10,087 nt of DNA from an uncultured Muribaculaceae bacterium (GCA_948788915.1 CAQFOZ010000070.1:1-10087); one strand, 5' to 3'. Counted from the first letter of the stretch, positions 1 to 7,489 are shown. Notes: generated by a model from the letters alone, not told the origin. Numbers and translations: made by a program.

Positions 1-51
1 CAGGACCCCAACATTAAAAGTGTTGTGCTCTACCAGCTGAGCTAGCGAATC
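1..51 (-). tRNA. tRNA-Lys (anticodon TTT), 5' part only
   Basis: Read on the minus strand from base 51, the sequence gives a 7-nt acceptor 5' strand (GATTCGC), TA, a D-arm (GCTCAGCTGGTAGAGC), and an anticodon stem CAACA/TGTTG enclosing the loop CTTTTAA. The loop places TTT at positions 34-36, so the tRNA decodes lysine AAA/AAG. The variable region GGGTC follows, and the window edge cuts the gene in the T-arm. The 3' acceptor strand and CCA end therefore lie outside the window. A consensus promoter sits about 34 bp upstream. Confidence 0.92.
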
Positions 52-84
52 ATCTTTGTGCTGAGGTTTCCCTCAAAAGCGATG

Positions 85-116
85 CAAAATTACGACTTAT
101 TTTTTTAACATGCAAA
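85..116 (-). promoter_or_regulatory. Bacteroidetes-type promoter of tRNA-Lys
   Basis: On the minus strand there is TTTG (116-113), a 20-bp spacer, then TAATTTTG (92-85). This is an exact match to the Bacteroidetes primary sigma consensus TTTG-N19-21-TAnnTTTG. The expected transcription start is near 78, giving a precursor leader of about 27 nt before the mature tRNA 5' end at 51. Confidence 0.75.
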
Positions 117-140
117 TAATCCTCAAAAAAAATTATATTT

Positions 141-172
141 TTTGTCTGAAATGCTGTTTTTATTTAATTTTG
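141..172 (+). promoter_or_regulatory. Bacteroidetes-type promoter of the glycosyltransferase operon
   Basis: TTTG (141-144), a 20-bp spacer and TAATTTTG (165-172) match the Bacteroidetes consensus exactly. The expected start is near 179, leaving a leader of about 80 nt before the ATG at 258. It is arranged back to back with the tRNA-Lys promoter. Confidence 0.75.
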
Positions 173-257
173 TAATGGAGTATTAATTCAATATAGACTA
201 TGCGGACAGCCCGTGCATATAGCCTGTACGGAAATGCTCCCACCTAATATTTTGTTT

Positions 258-1208
258 ATGGATATTTCTGTTGTTATCCCCTTGTATAACGAGGAAGAGT
301 CGCTGCCGGAACTGGCTTCCTGGATCGAGCGTGTTATGAATGCAAACGGTTTCTCTTATGAGATAATCTTTGTCAATGATGGTTCTACAGATCGCTCTAT
401 GGAGGTGATCCGCAGTCTTGCTGATAAAAATCCGGCAATCCATGCCATATCTTTCTCACGCAACTATGGTAAGTCTCCGGCTCTTGACCGAGGTTTTCAC
501 CGCGCGGAAGGCGACGTTGTGATAACAATGGACGCCGATCTCCAGGACAGCCCGGACGAAATACCGGAACTTTACCGAATGATAAAGGAAGATGGATACG
601 ACCTTGTGTCCGGATGGAAGAAAAAACGCTATGATCCTCTGTCAAAAACCATACCTACAAAACTGTTCAACGCCACTGCGCGACGTGTGAGCGGCATCAA
701 GAACCTCCATGATTTCAACTGCGGTCTTAAGGCTTACCGCAAGGAGGTTGTAAAACACATCGAAGTTTATGGCGACATGCATCGTTATATCCCCTATCTT
801 GCAAAAAACGCAGGATATAAACGCATAGGAGAAAAAGTGGTTCACCATCAGGCCCGCAAATACGGACACACGAAATTTGGTCTTGACCGGTTTGTAAACG
901 GCTATCTTGATCTTGGCACATTATGGTTCCAGTCAAAATTCGGAATCAAGCCCATGCATATCTTCGGTCTGCTCGGATCTCTTATGTTCATCATCGGTTT
1001 CCTTGCAGTTCTTGTTGTGCTGATACTGAAAATTGTATCCATGAATTCATATTCATTCAATTTTTATGTAACAAAATCCGTATACTTCTATCTTGCACTC
1101 ACAGCCATGGTGCTTGGCGTACAGTTTTTCTGTACCGGTCTTATCGGAGAACTCATAACAAGAAATTCTGCTGAACGCAACAATTATCTAATCGCGGAGG
1201 AATTCTGA
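258..1208 (+). CDS. Family 2 glycosyltransferase, membrane-anchored (DPM1/GtrB/ArnC-like)
   Basis: This is a 316-residue polyprenyl-phosphate glycosyltransferase-like enzyme. It probably moves a sugar from a nucleotide-sugar to a lipid-phosphate carrier on the cytoplasmic face of the inner membrane. The GT-A fold begins at the first residue (DISVVIPLYNEEESL). It is followed by VNDGSTD (39-45), the metal/nucleotide motif DADLQD (92-97), HDFNCGLKAY (151-160), YGDMHRYIP (171-179) and RKYG (200-203). Two hydrophobic helices lie near 233-257 and 274-298, as in GtrB-type proteins. I chose the ATG at 258 because family members start right at this strand. An in-frame ATG at 213 would add 15 non-conserved residues. 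It is the first gene of a three-gene run. The sugar and the acceptor cannot be read from the sequence. Confidence 0.93.
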   Translation: MDISVVIPLYNEEESLPELASWIERVMNANGFSYEIIFVNDGSTDRSMEVIRSLADKNPAIHAISFSRNYGKSPALDRGFHRAEGDVVITMDADLQDSPDEIPELYRMIKEDGYDLVSGWKKKRYDPLSKTIPTKLFNATARRVSGIKNLHDFNCGLKAYRKEVVKHIEVYGDMHRYIPYLAKNAGYKRIGEKVVHHQARKYGHTKFGLDRFVNGYLDLGTLWFQSKFGIKPMHIFGLLGSLMFIIGFLAVLVVLILKIVSMNSYSFNFYVTKSVYFYLALTAMVLGVQFFCTGLIGELITRNSAERNNYLIAEEF

Positions 1209-1209
1209 T

Positions 1210-1734
1210 TTGAAGAGTCTTAGAAACATACTGCTCCCGCTGCCGGCATTTATTATTGTCTGCTTATTGCTGTCAGTTCCCGGGTGTACCACCGACGAAT
1301 GTCTCCAGAACAAGACCGCACTGCCCTATGCCGGACTATACGCATCGGGCGACTCCGAAAGGCAAATCTCGGTAGACTCCCTCAAGATATACGGATATGG
1401 AGCTCCGGGCGATTCCATCCTTTTCGACGGATCAAATCCTATATCAAGCATATATCTACCTTTTCGCCCGGATCATGACACCACTGTCTATATCTTCCAG
1501 TATCTGCACAAAGACCTCGCAGCGGCAGGAGTTGCCGACACCATACGCTTTGTCTATACCCGCAATCCGCGTTTTGTATCCTCCGCATGCGGAGTAAGCT
1601 ATGTATTCGATATAGAAAACATAGAATCCACCGGCATGCTTATCGATTCCGTTGTGTCTCCACAAGGGATAATAGACAATATGGACAGTGAGAATCTAAA
1701 AATATATTTCAGTGTTGCGGATGATGGAAATTAA
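1210..1734 (+). CDS. DUF6452 family lipoprotein
   Basis: This 174-residue protein matches my memory of the Bacteroidales DUF6452 family. The cues are a Cys-rich mature N-terminus (CTTDECLQNK), then an ALPYAGLYAS-type segment and a YGYGAPGDSILFDG segment. The function is unknown. The signal peptide is hydrophobic (residues 7-23) and ends in VPGC, so Cys26 is the likely lipidation site and the protein is probably membrane-anchored. The start is TTG at 1210, one base after the glycosyltransferase stop. A good Shine-Dalgarno-like GGAGG at 1196-1200 stands 9 nt before it, and this start gives an intact signal peptide. Its stop lies inside the next gene, so translational coupling is likely. The family call is from recall and not from a profile search. 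Confidence 0.82.
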   Translation: MKSLRNILLPLPAFIIVCLLLSVPGCTTDECLQNKTALPYAGLYASGDSERQISVDSLKIYGYGAPGDSILFDGSNPISSIYLPFRPDHDTTVYIFQYLHKDLAAAGVADTIRFVYTRNPRFVSSACGVSYVFDIENIESTGMLIDSVVSPQGIIDNMDSENLKIYFSVADDGN

Positions 1735-2626
1735 GCATATATTCTCATTTCTGGCATTTCTGTTATGCTCAATACCTGTGTGTGCCCAGGAGCCGGCAGA
1801 CACCACCGGTGTAGTGCATGTAGACTCAGTCACTGTTGCCACACCGGATTCAATTGTGAAGCCCCCCCGAGTGCCAAGGAAAGTCACGCCCGTGGATATC
1901 GATGACAACAAGCCTCAGATAACCATGCATTATTATGACAAGCATGGCAATGCCCTGGCAGAACCGGTGCGCTTTCTCGCAGTCCTTGATACGGTTACGA
2001 AGCCTAAATCCAAACCTATTTATCCTTTGATCAACGGAGGAAGTGTAGGAATAAATTTCGGAGATGCCATCTTCATGGCATGCGGACAAAAATATGGCGG
2101 TTTTGATTTATGGGCAGATTTGTCCCTGTTCAACTGGATTTTCCCCGTAGTTGAATTAGGTATCGGATTTGCCGACAATACCCCGCTAAAAAACAATTAT
2201 ACATACAAAACCTCCCCATCATTCTACGGCAAAATAGGTTTCAACTATAATTTCATGTACAAAAGCGACCCGGCATACCAGCTGTTCGCAGGACTTCGGG
2301 TTGGATTCAGCAGTTTCAAATACAATGTCGAGAACATCACCATAAACGACGGTTATTGGCAGGAGAGCGAGAACATTTCACTCCGCGGACTACGGGCCTC
2401 CGCCGTGTACGGAGAATTTCTTATAGGTATCAAAGTTAAAATAGTAGGCAATTTCTCAATAGGCTGGAACGGACGATACCATATGAAATTCAAGGTCAAC
2501 TCAAAAAGTGCCTCGACACCATGGTATATTCCCGGTTACGGTGCCTCGTCTCCTTTTTCTGTCGCAGTCTCGGCAATATATTCATTCGGTCAGAAAAAAC
2601 GAGAACCGGAAGACAACACAAAATAA
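1721..2626 (+). CDS. DUF6048 family outer-membrane-type protein
   Basis: This protein of about 301 residues has a signal peptide (MMEIKHIFSFLAFLLCSIPVCAQ, with cleavage probably after Ala-Gln). A Pro/Asp-rich linker (residues about 25-75) follows, then alternating aromatic strands such as GGFDLWADLSLFNWIFPVVE, YGKIGFNYNFMYK and LFAGLRVGFSSFKYN. The C-terminus ends in a strand-like SVAVSAIYSFGQ. This looks like a beta-barrel or barrel-like outer-membrane protein and fits the DUF6048 family, which I recall directly following DUF6452 in Bacteroidales. Two ATGs stand in tandem at 1721 and 1724, and either could be used. The gene overlaps the DUF6452 gene by 14 or 11 nt in another frame. The conserved pairing suggests the two proteins act together at the outer membrane. 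No activity is known to me. Confidence 0.82.
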   Translation: MMEIKHIFSFLAFLLCSIPVCAQEPADTTGVVHVDSVTVATPDSIVKPPRVPRKVTPVDIDDNKPQITMHYYDKHGNALAEPVRFLAVLDTVTKPKSKPIYPLINGGSVGINFGDAIFMACGQKYGGFDLWADLSLFNWIFPVVELGIGFADNTPLKNNYTYKTSPSFYGKIGFNYNFMYKSDPAYQLFAGLRVGFSSFKYNVENITINDGYWQESENISLRGLRASAVYGEFLIGIKVKIVGNFSIGWNGRYHMKFKVNSKSASTPWYIPGYGASSPFSVAVSAIYSFGQKKREPEDNTK

Positions 2627-2650
2627 CCCCCGACACGATGTTCCATATAA

Positions 2651-2695
2651 AATTAAACCGCGCTCTTTCAAACCAGGAAAGGGCGCGGTTTAATT
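2651..2695. terminator. Bidirectional intrinsic terminator between convergent genes
   Basis: A 19-bp stem (2651-2669 with 2677-2695, one G-U pair) has a 7-nt loop. A-T-rich outer ends flank a GC-rich core (CCGCGC/GGGCGCGG). It lies 24 bp after the DUF6048 stop and 13 bp after the phosphoesterase stop on the other strand, so it can end transcription from both sides. Confidence 0.85.
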
Positions 2696-2708
2696 CTATT
2701 ACTGTCTA

Positions 2709-4409
2709 TCAGAATATCGAACGGTCAAACACTCCCGGGCGTTCCACTGTTTCCGTAAATGTCCGTCCAAACCGGTCAGTGTAACTTACCACCACCGGAC
2801 TGTCTGGTGCGGATGCCGTTACTTTGAAAAGGCGACGCACGCGGGGCTGATTATATCCGGATCCATATTTATCCTCCCATGTTGTCCTTTTGGTCATGTA
2901 AGTGGCCATGTAAAGTGGATTCGTATCAACTGTCTGCTCCACCTCCAGTTTCCTGCCGTTCTCCGTCACTGTAAGAGTCCCTTTCGGATCATAGTTCCAC
3001 ACACTTATGTAAATTGTATTTTCCGGAAGATTGCTGTAGTTTGTCCATCTGGGATAATGGCGCAAAAATGATTTTGTCTCACCATTCACTGCACAATAAG
3101 TTTTCACGCTATTCATGTCAAAGACAAAGAATTGTTTATCCGAAGGATACTCAAACGCCTGAAAATCCCATTTCACATCATTGCCGTCTGTTACAAAAGT
3201 TGAGAATCCCACCGGATTGCCGTCCGGACACAGATTATGTCCGCCATATGCGCTTGTCCACCACCATGCGCCGCATGTTCCCGCCACCGTATGATCTATC
3301 ATCAGTTTAAGACTGCGCGGTGACTCATTGATCGCATTGCTGTGGGTATGCCCCGTAAGAAGGTGCACCTCCTTAAAAGGAGCTGTAAGCTCATACAATT
3401 CCTTCTCATTGCGTCTGTTTGCCTGTGTGAACACTTCTCCGGTAGCCGCCTTGTATTTGAACATGGGAGCATGAAACGCGATAAACACAGGTGTGTTCTC
3501 CGGATCCTTAACTTCGGCAAGATCCTTACGGAGCCATGCCATCTGCTCCTTGCTTAAATATGTCTGATAATCGCATGTTCCTGCCAATCCTGCCTGATGC
3601 GACAATTCCTTCCGCTTACCCTCCTTCTGATTAAGATAAACTATATTGTCAAGCACAACATAATGCGCCTTGCCGAGATTAAATGAATAATAACTCGGAC
3701 CGAAAGCCTTTCTGTAAGGCTGGGCTGCAATAAAATCAGTATCATTGTCCGGCTCGGCCGCAGGGTCGTTATCATGGTTTCCCATGATATTGAAGAATTG
3801 TGTCGGATAATTTATATTCTCTATTGTCTTGCGGAAATCACCGATATTATATCCGTTCTCATACCAGTAGCGATCCCATCCGGAGTCACCGAGATCAATA
3901 GTGTATACCGGTATACCCTGCGACTTGTACTTCTCCGCCTCTTCTCGCAGACGAGGTATGTATTTCTCTGTAAAATCGGCATAATCATTACGAGCATTGA
4001 TAATATGTATGTCCGTAATCGCTATCAACGCGTGCTTGTCATTATTCACCTTGCGCAGAAGGAAATCATGACGTTCCGGAGTATTTGCATCCTCCTTAAG
4101 GTTAGCCCAGAAAGCAGGAACCACCTCATTGTTCGCCACCTCGTATCCTGAAGGAATCGATATAAACACCTGTCCGTTGCGCTTTGCTGAATTCAGGTAA
4201 TACGCACCCTTCGCATCTGTGCGTGTGATCTCGAAACCGTCACTTACAACAACATCTTTCACCGGTTTTCCGTCACATTCAACCACTCCTTTCACGGTTG
4301 CACCTTTCTTGCTCCCGACTTTAAGCGGAGACTCATATGTAGACTGGGCTAAAAGCGCGCACGCGCCTAATGTTATGGATGATAAAATTAAAAAAAGTCT
4401 TTTGTTCAT
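2709..4409 (-). CDS. Secreted calcineurin-like metallophosphoesterase, three-domain
   Basis: This 566-residue exported phosphoesterase has a signal peptide at 1-22 (an LGAC at 14-17 could alternatively be a lipobox). An Ig-like or carboxypeptidase-regulatory-like N-terminal domain follows (about 35-118, TVKGVVECDGKPVKDVVV). The catalytic domain (about 125-400) contains all metal-binding motifs: D133-x-H135 (TDIH), GD at 174-175, GNHD at 210-213, H313 (FHAP) and GHTH at 353-356. A C-terminal beta domain (about 410-566) resembles Pfam MetallophosC. The reaction is hydrolysis of phosphomono- or diesters with two divalent metals. The substrate is not evident. It lies downstream of the histidine phosphatase gene on the same strand, 134 bp away. 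I see no good promoter in that gap, so co-transcription across the 9-nt array is likely. Confidence 0.92.
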   Translation of the reverse strand: MNKRLFLILSSITLGACALLAQSTYESPLKVGSKKGATVKGVVECDGKPVKDVVVSDGFEITRTDAKGAYYLNSAKRNGQVFISIPSGYEVANNEVVPAFWANLKEDANTPERHDFLLRKVNNDKHALIAITDIHIINARNDYADFTEKYIPRLREEAEKYKSQGIPVYTIDLGDSGWDRYWYENGYNIGDFRKTIENINYPTQFFNIMGNHDNDPAAEPDNDTDFIAAQPYRKAFGPSYYSFNLGKAHYVVLDNIVYLNQKEGKRKELSHQAGLAGTCDYQTYLSKEQMAWLRKDLAEVKDPENTPVFIAFHAPMFKYKAATGEVFTQANRRNEKELYELTAPFKEVHLLTGHTHSNAINESPRSLKLMIDHTVAGTCGAWWWTSAYGGHNLCPDGNPVGFSTFVTDGNDVKWDFQAFEYPSDKQFFVFDMNSVKTYCAVNGETKSFLRHYPRWTNYSNLPENTIYISVWNYDPKGTLTVTENGRKLEVEQTVDTNPLYMATYMTKRTTWEDKYGSGYNQPRVRRLFKVTASAPDSPVVVSYTDRFGRTFTETVERPGVFDRSIF

Positions 4410-4440
4410 TTCTGTTTAATAGCTTATTGTTTATAGTTGT

Positions 4441-4530
4441 GACCTCAAACTCCCTAACCTCCCTAAAGACCCTAAACTCCCCAAAGACCTTAATGACCCT
4501 AAACTCCCTAAAGACCCTAAAGACCTTGTG
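4441..4530. repeat. 9-nt tandem array, TTTAGGG-like on the minus strand
   Basis: Ten consecutive 9-nt units follow the pattern (GA or CT)CCCTAAA on the plus strand; the outer units are degenerate. On the minus strand, the coding strand of both flanking genes, this reads TTTAGGGTC or TTTAGGGAG. Four G-tracts (complement of 4452-4454, 4461-4463, 4470-4472 and 4479-4482) are spaced by exactly 6 nt. That satisfies the common G3+N1-7 quadruplex pattern. A second run of three lies at 4497-4517. Confidence 0.9.
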
Positions 4531-4543
4531 TCAAATGAATTGC

Positions 4544-5854
4544 TTACTCATAGAACGTCGGAGTCACAGGCTCGGGAAGGGCAGCCATGTGTTTCTCATA
4601 AAAATCTTTGAAATCGCTCCACTTATAATAAGGAGCCTGAGTTGTCGGTACAGGAAGCTTCACCTCTTTTTCATTATGCATCACCTTCAGCAACACTTCA
4701 TTCTGCGGATTTTTGTAAAACACAAACTGAAGATTGGCGGCCATAGGAGTCAGCTTGCTTATCTGCCACTTCTCTCCTGTTGTTTCAGGATCCAGACCGG
4801 TCATATACCAGTCATTGATCTGCATCATGGGGATAAGGGCCATAAGATCTATATCATGTCCGAACCGGAGATCGGCCTTACGGCCGTTTCCGTCAACCGC
4901 ATCCTGGGCGCGGTTCAGAATATCTTCAAGAAGCAATTTGGAATAATACATGTTTATTCCCCCGGCCTGAGGATTCGGGCCGCGCTCCGAATACTGATTA
5001 TATGAGTCGGAAACAGTAAACCAATATAAATCCTCATTGGAGAAAATATCATAGAAATTGATATCCGATTCCACACCTTTCTGATTATTTCCTATATCAT
5101 AAAGTTTTACAAGGAAACTCAGTTTCTTCTCCTTGTTTACCTTGGGCACACTTGTAAAGAACTGGTCATACATACCGTCTATATCCACATGCTTATAGAG
5201 CATATCCTTTTTCTCCCGGACATACAACCCTTTCTTCCAATATTTATACAGGTCGGGACTAATATCGTGCGTGTCTTTGTTAAAGAATTCAAGCCAATAG
5301 GAATTGCGCAAAGAAGAAGACTGGGTAATATCAAGTTTCGGATTATTCTCCTTCAAAGCCTCGCAGAAGCTCTGCATACTGAGCACACAGCGCACGCGCA
5401 TAGTTGAACGCGCATCGATCTCGCCATCTCCCGCGAAAAGTTCCGGATAGCGGTTATACAGACGCGAGCCTATTTCCCTGTGTTGTCGGGCACCCACTGC
5501 CGACAATTCGCCTGCGCGAAACTTACCGTCAGCCGCGATTGTGCGCAGACGCTCCAATACGCTTTTCCCGAGTGGTGACAGAATGCCGAGAGAATCAGCC
5601 GGGGCAAGATGATCCACAAGCTCTGTATATTTCTCCTCATCAATCATATAGCGCGATCCGTGCCTGCCATAGTGGCTGACATAGAACGGCCGGTATCCGG
5701 CAGGAGCTGGAGTTTCCTGAGTTCCATCAAAAGTGTAAAGCTTATAATAGCCCGCCGAACACTGTTTGTCCTTGGCGATATCCTCACGCAGGGATTGCGC
5801 GTGAATTGGTAATAGCATGCCTGTGGCAAGCAACAGCAGAAAGAATTTTTTCAT
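4544..5854 (-). CDS. Secreted histidine acid phosphatase (branch 2; phytase/MINPP-like)
   Basis: This 436-residue protein has a signal peptide at 1-19/20 (ending IHAQ). The catalytic motif RHGSR (64-68) sits within YVSHYGRHGSRY; His65 is the phospho-accepting residue and the arginines bind phosphate. LSAVGARQHREIGSRLYNRYPELF (117-140) and ARSTMRVRCVLSMQSF (148-163) are typical of histidine acid phosphatases, the latter supplying another phosphate-binding Arg. The proton-donor motif is HD at 333-334 (FGHDIDL), not the HAE of MINPP inositol polyphosphatases. A general acid phosphatase or phytase-like role therefore fits better than strict MINPP. It acts in the periplasm or at the surface. The gene is the first of a minus-strand pair with the metallophosphoesterase and is divergent from the glycerophosphodiesterase. 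Substrate preference cannot be read from the sequence. Confidence 0.92.
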   Translation of the reverse strand: MKKFFLLLLATGMLLPIHAQSLREDIAKDKQCSAGYYKLYTFDGTQETPAPAGYRPFYVSHYGRHGSRYMIDEEKYTELVDHLAPADSLGILSPLGKSVLERLRTIAADGKFRAGELSAVGARQHREIGSRLYNRYPELFAGDGEIDARSTMRVRCVLSMQSFCEALKENNPKLDITQSSSLRNSYWLEFFNKDTHDISPDLYKYWKKGLYVREKKDMLYKHVDIDGMYDQFFTSVPKVNKEKKLSFLVKLYDIGNNQKGVESDINFYDIFSNEDLYWFTVSDSYNQYSERGPNPQAGGINMYYSKLLLEDILNRAQDAVDGNGRKADLRFGHDIDLMALIPMMQINDWYMTGLDPETTGEKWQISKLTPMAANLQFVFYKNPQNEVLLKVMHNEKEVKLPVPTTQAPYYKWSDFKDFYEKHMAALPEPVTPTFYE

Positions 5855-5889
5855 AGAAATTATTTGTTATCTGAAATACAATCGGGGTA

Positions 5890-5921
5890 CTAATTTAAGA
5901 AAATTTTTCCACATGGACAAC
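5890..5921 (-). promoter_or_regulatory. Probable promoter of the histidine phosphatase gene
   Basis: On the minus strand there is GTTG (5921-5918), a 20-bp spacer, then TAAATTAG (5897-5890). This is one mismatch in each half of the Bacteroidetes consensus. The expected start is near 5883, about 29 nt before the ATG. The divergent glycerophosphodiesterase promoter begins only 9 bp beyond it. Confidence 0.5.
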
Positions 5922-5929
5922 CGCGCTAT

Positions 5930-5961
5930 TTTGGAGAAGTGGAAATAATATGCTAAATTTG
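5930..5961 (+). promoter_or_regulatory. Bacteroidetes-type promoter of the glycerophosphodiesterase gene
   Basis: TTTG (5930-5933), exactly 20 bp, then TAAATTTG (5954-5961) match the consensus in full. The predicted start is near 5968, giving a leader of about 29 nt. No Shine-Dalgarno is visible; the leader is A/T-rich, as is usual in Bacteroidetes. Confidence 0.75.
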
Positions 5962-5996
5962 AAAAGGTTTATCCATAACTAAAAAACTATATCTAT

Positions 5997-6818
5997 ATGA
6001 AAAAATTTATTTTTGTTGCAGCCTTGGCAATGGCAGGAATGTCAGCATTTGCACAGGCGCCACAGATTCGCGTCTTTTCCCACCGTGGCGGACGAATGGA
6101 AAACGACGAAAACACCATGCAGGCTTTCGTAGCCAGTGACAAAGGCGGCTACTCCGGCTATGAAACCGATATCCGCATGACTAAAGACGGCAAGTTGATC
6201 GTCACGCACGACAGCAAACTCGATCGCACCACCAATGGCACCGGCGCTGTAGAACAGAAGACCCTCGCGGAAATTCAGAAACTCGACACAAAGAAGGGAA
6301 ACAAGATGCTCACACTCGACGAGCTTATGAATTTCCTGAAAGATAAAAAAGGCTTATACGTGGAGTTTGAAATGAAGACAGCACCGGTCAATCTGTATCC
6401 CACCGCACGTCTTGAAGAATATGTCGACAAGCTTTATTCCACAGTAATGGCTAAAAAACCGGCAGACGCCGATTTCCTGTTCACAAGCTCAGACGTGCGT
6501 GCGTTGCGCACAATGCGCCAGCGTCACCCCGATGCCGAAATGCTGCTTATCGTCAATGAGCCCCTTAACAAAGAAACAATCGCTTTTGCCGAAAGCCTTG
6601 ACATGAAACGCATAGGAGCAAAAATGGGTGGAACTACCCGCGATGCTGTAAAACTGGCACACGACAAAGGCCTCATCGTAAGTCTCTGGCCCGGTCAATC
6701 AATAGCCGACTTTATGCTTGGAGTATACCTCGGTGCCGATTTCCTTTGCACAGACCGTCCCGCAGAATATATGGAGTGGCAGAAGAAAAACGCTCCTTAT
6801 CTGAATGTAAGATATTAA
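5997..6818 (+). CDS. Secreted glycerophosphodiester phosphodiesterase (GDPD)
   Basis: This 273-residue enzyme hydrolyses deacylated phospholipid headgroups (glycerophosphodiesters) to glycerol-3-phosphate and an alcohol. A signal peptide at 1-20 (ending SAFAQ) sends it to the periplasm. The TIM-barrel motifs of the family are present: HRGG (29-32), ENT (38-40), ETDIRMTKDG (56-65, with metal ligands Glu56 and Asp58) and VTHDSKLDRTTNG (69-81, catalytic His71). Further motifs are an EFEMK acidic strand near 123-127 and the C-terminal LGADFLCTDRP. The length is normal for a bacterial GDPD with one domain. It is transcribed alone from its own promoter and ends at a bidirectional terminator. Its closeness to two other exported phosphoesterases suggests a shared role in phosphate or glycerol scavenging. 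That link is inferred from position only. Confidence 0.94.
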   Translation: MKKFIFVAALAMAGMSAFAQAPQIRVFSHRGGRMENDENTMQAFVASDKGGYSGYETDIRMTKDGKLIVTHDSKLDRTTNGTGAVEQKTLAEIQKLDTKKGNKMLTLDELMNFLKDKKGLYVEFEMKTAPVNLYPTARLEEYVDKLYSTVMAKKPADADFLFTSSDVRALRTMRQRHPDAEMLLIVNEPLNKETIAFAESLDMKRIGAKMGGTTRDAVKLAHDKGLIVSLWPGQSIADFMLGVYLGADFLCTDRPAEYMEWQKKNAPYLNVRY

Positions 6819-6831
6819 AAAAATAAGATAA

Positions 6832-6868
6832 AATAAAAAAGCGGATTTAAAAAATCCGCTTTTTTATT
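6832..6868. terminator. Bidirectional intrinsic terminator (GDPD / rpmA)
   Basis: A 16-bp perfect stem (6832-6847 with 6853-6868) has a core GCGGATT/AATCCGC. Outer A6/T6 tracts supply the U-run on both strands, and the loop is 3-5 nt. It sits 14 bp after the GDPD stop and 20 bp after the rpmA stop on the opposite strand. Confidence 0.9.
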
Positions 6869-6888
6869 TTCCTTTTTTCAATTAAGGC

Positions 6889-7149
6889 TTATGCCTCTTT
6901 AGGCTGCACGTTGATATAACGGCGACCCTCTTTACCTGTTGTGAACACAACTATACCATCAATCAGGGCGAACAATGTATGGTCTTTACCCATACCCACG
7001 TTCAAACCGGGATGATGAACTGTGCCACGCTGGCGTTTGATAATGTTACCAGCTTTGCAGTATGAACCACCGAAGATTTTAACTCCAAGTCGTTTGCTTT
7101 CTGATTCGCGGCCGTTCTTAGAACTACCGACACCTTTCTTATGTGCCAT
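6889..7149 (-). CDS. rpmA: Ribosomal protein bL27
   Basis: This 86-residue 50S protein bL27 has its tail near the peptidyl-transferase centre. The N-terminus MAHKKGVGSSKNGRESESKRLGVKIFGG is the classical family signature, followed by AGNIIKRQRGT and GMGKDHTLFAL. There is no Firmicutes-type cleavable extension before MAHKK. The gene lies 16 nt downstream of rplU on the same strand, the usual rplU-rpmA operon order. It ends at the shared bidirectional terminator, so no further gene follows in this operon. Confidence 0.98.
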   Translation of the reverse strand: MAHKKGVGSSKNGRESESKRLGVKIFGGSYCKAGNIIKRQRGTVHHPGLNVGMGKDHTLFALIDGIVVFTTGKEGRRYINVQPKEA

Positions 7150-7165
7150 TTCCTATTCTGTGGTT

Positions 7166-7489
7166 TTAAGCGGTTACAATCTTTTTAATTAACACTTTAG
7201 AGAACTGTTGGCGATGACCGTTCTTGCGACGATAGCCTTTGCGACGTTTTTTCTTGAAAACAATCACCTTTTCTCCTTTTACGAGAGGAAGAAGAACTTC
7301 GCACTCAACTTTTGCACCTTCCACGGCAGGAGCACCGACTGTAACGTCGCCGTCGGCATCAAGAAGAAGAACTTTGTCGAAAGCGACTGCGTCACCCTCT
7401 TTTACATCTGCGCCGAGATGATGGACATAAAGGAATTTACCCTCTTCAGCTTTGAACTGCTGTCCTTTGATTTCTACAATTGCGTACAT
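7166..7489 (-). CDS. rplU: Ribosomal protein bL21
   Basis: This 107-residue 50S protein bL21 binds 23S rRNA. The start MYAIVEIKGQQFKAEEGKFL and the basic C-terminal rRNA-binding stretch (KKKRRKGYRRKNGHRQ, about 79-94) ending in KVLIKKI are diagnostic. The length is typical. It is the first gene of the rplU-rpmA pair. The promoter at 7586-7616 gives an untranslated leader of about 90 nt with three small hairpins, which could serve autogenous control. Confidence 0.97.
   Translation of the reverse strand: MYAIVEIKGQQFKAEEGKFLYVHHLGADVKEGDAVAFDKVLLLDADGDVTVGAPAVEGAKVECEVLLPLVKGEKVIVFKKKRRKGYRRKNGHRQQFSKVLIKKIVTA

Noticed and set aside
213..257. Upstream ATG that would extend the glycosyltransferase by 15 residues
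   Set aside because: The family N-terminal strand starts exactly at the ATG at 258, and the extra residues look unlike the family.
4441..4530. CRISPR-like repeat array
   Set aside because: The units are 9 nt with no unique spacers, and no cas gene is present.
4370..5005. A 211-codon plus-strand open frame containing Leu-Lys-Thr-like repeats
   Set aside because: It runs antisense over the starts and ends of two well-supported genes. The repeats are the in-frame reading of the 9-nt array, and the product has no family features.
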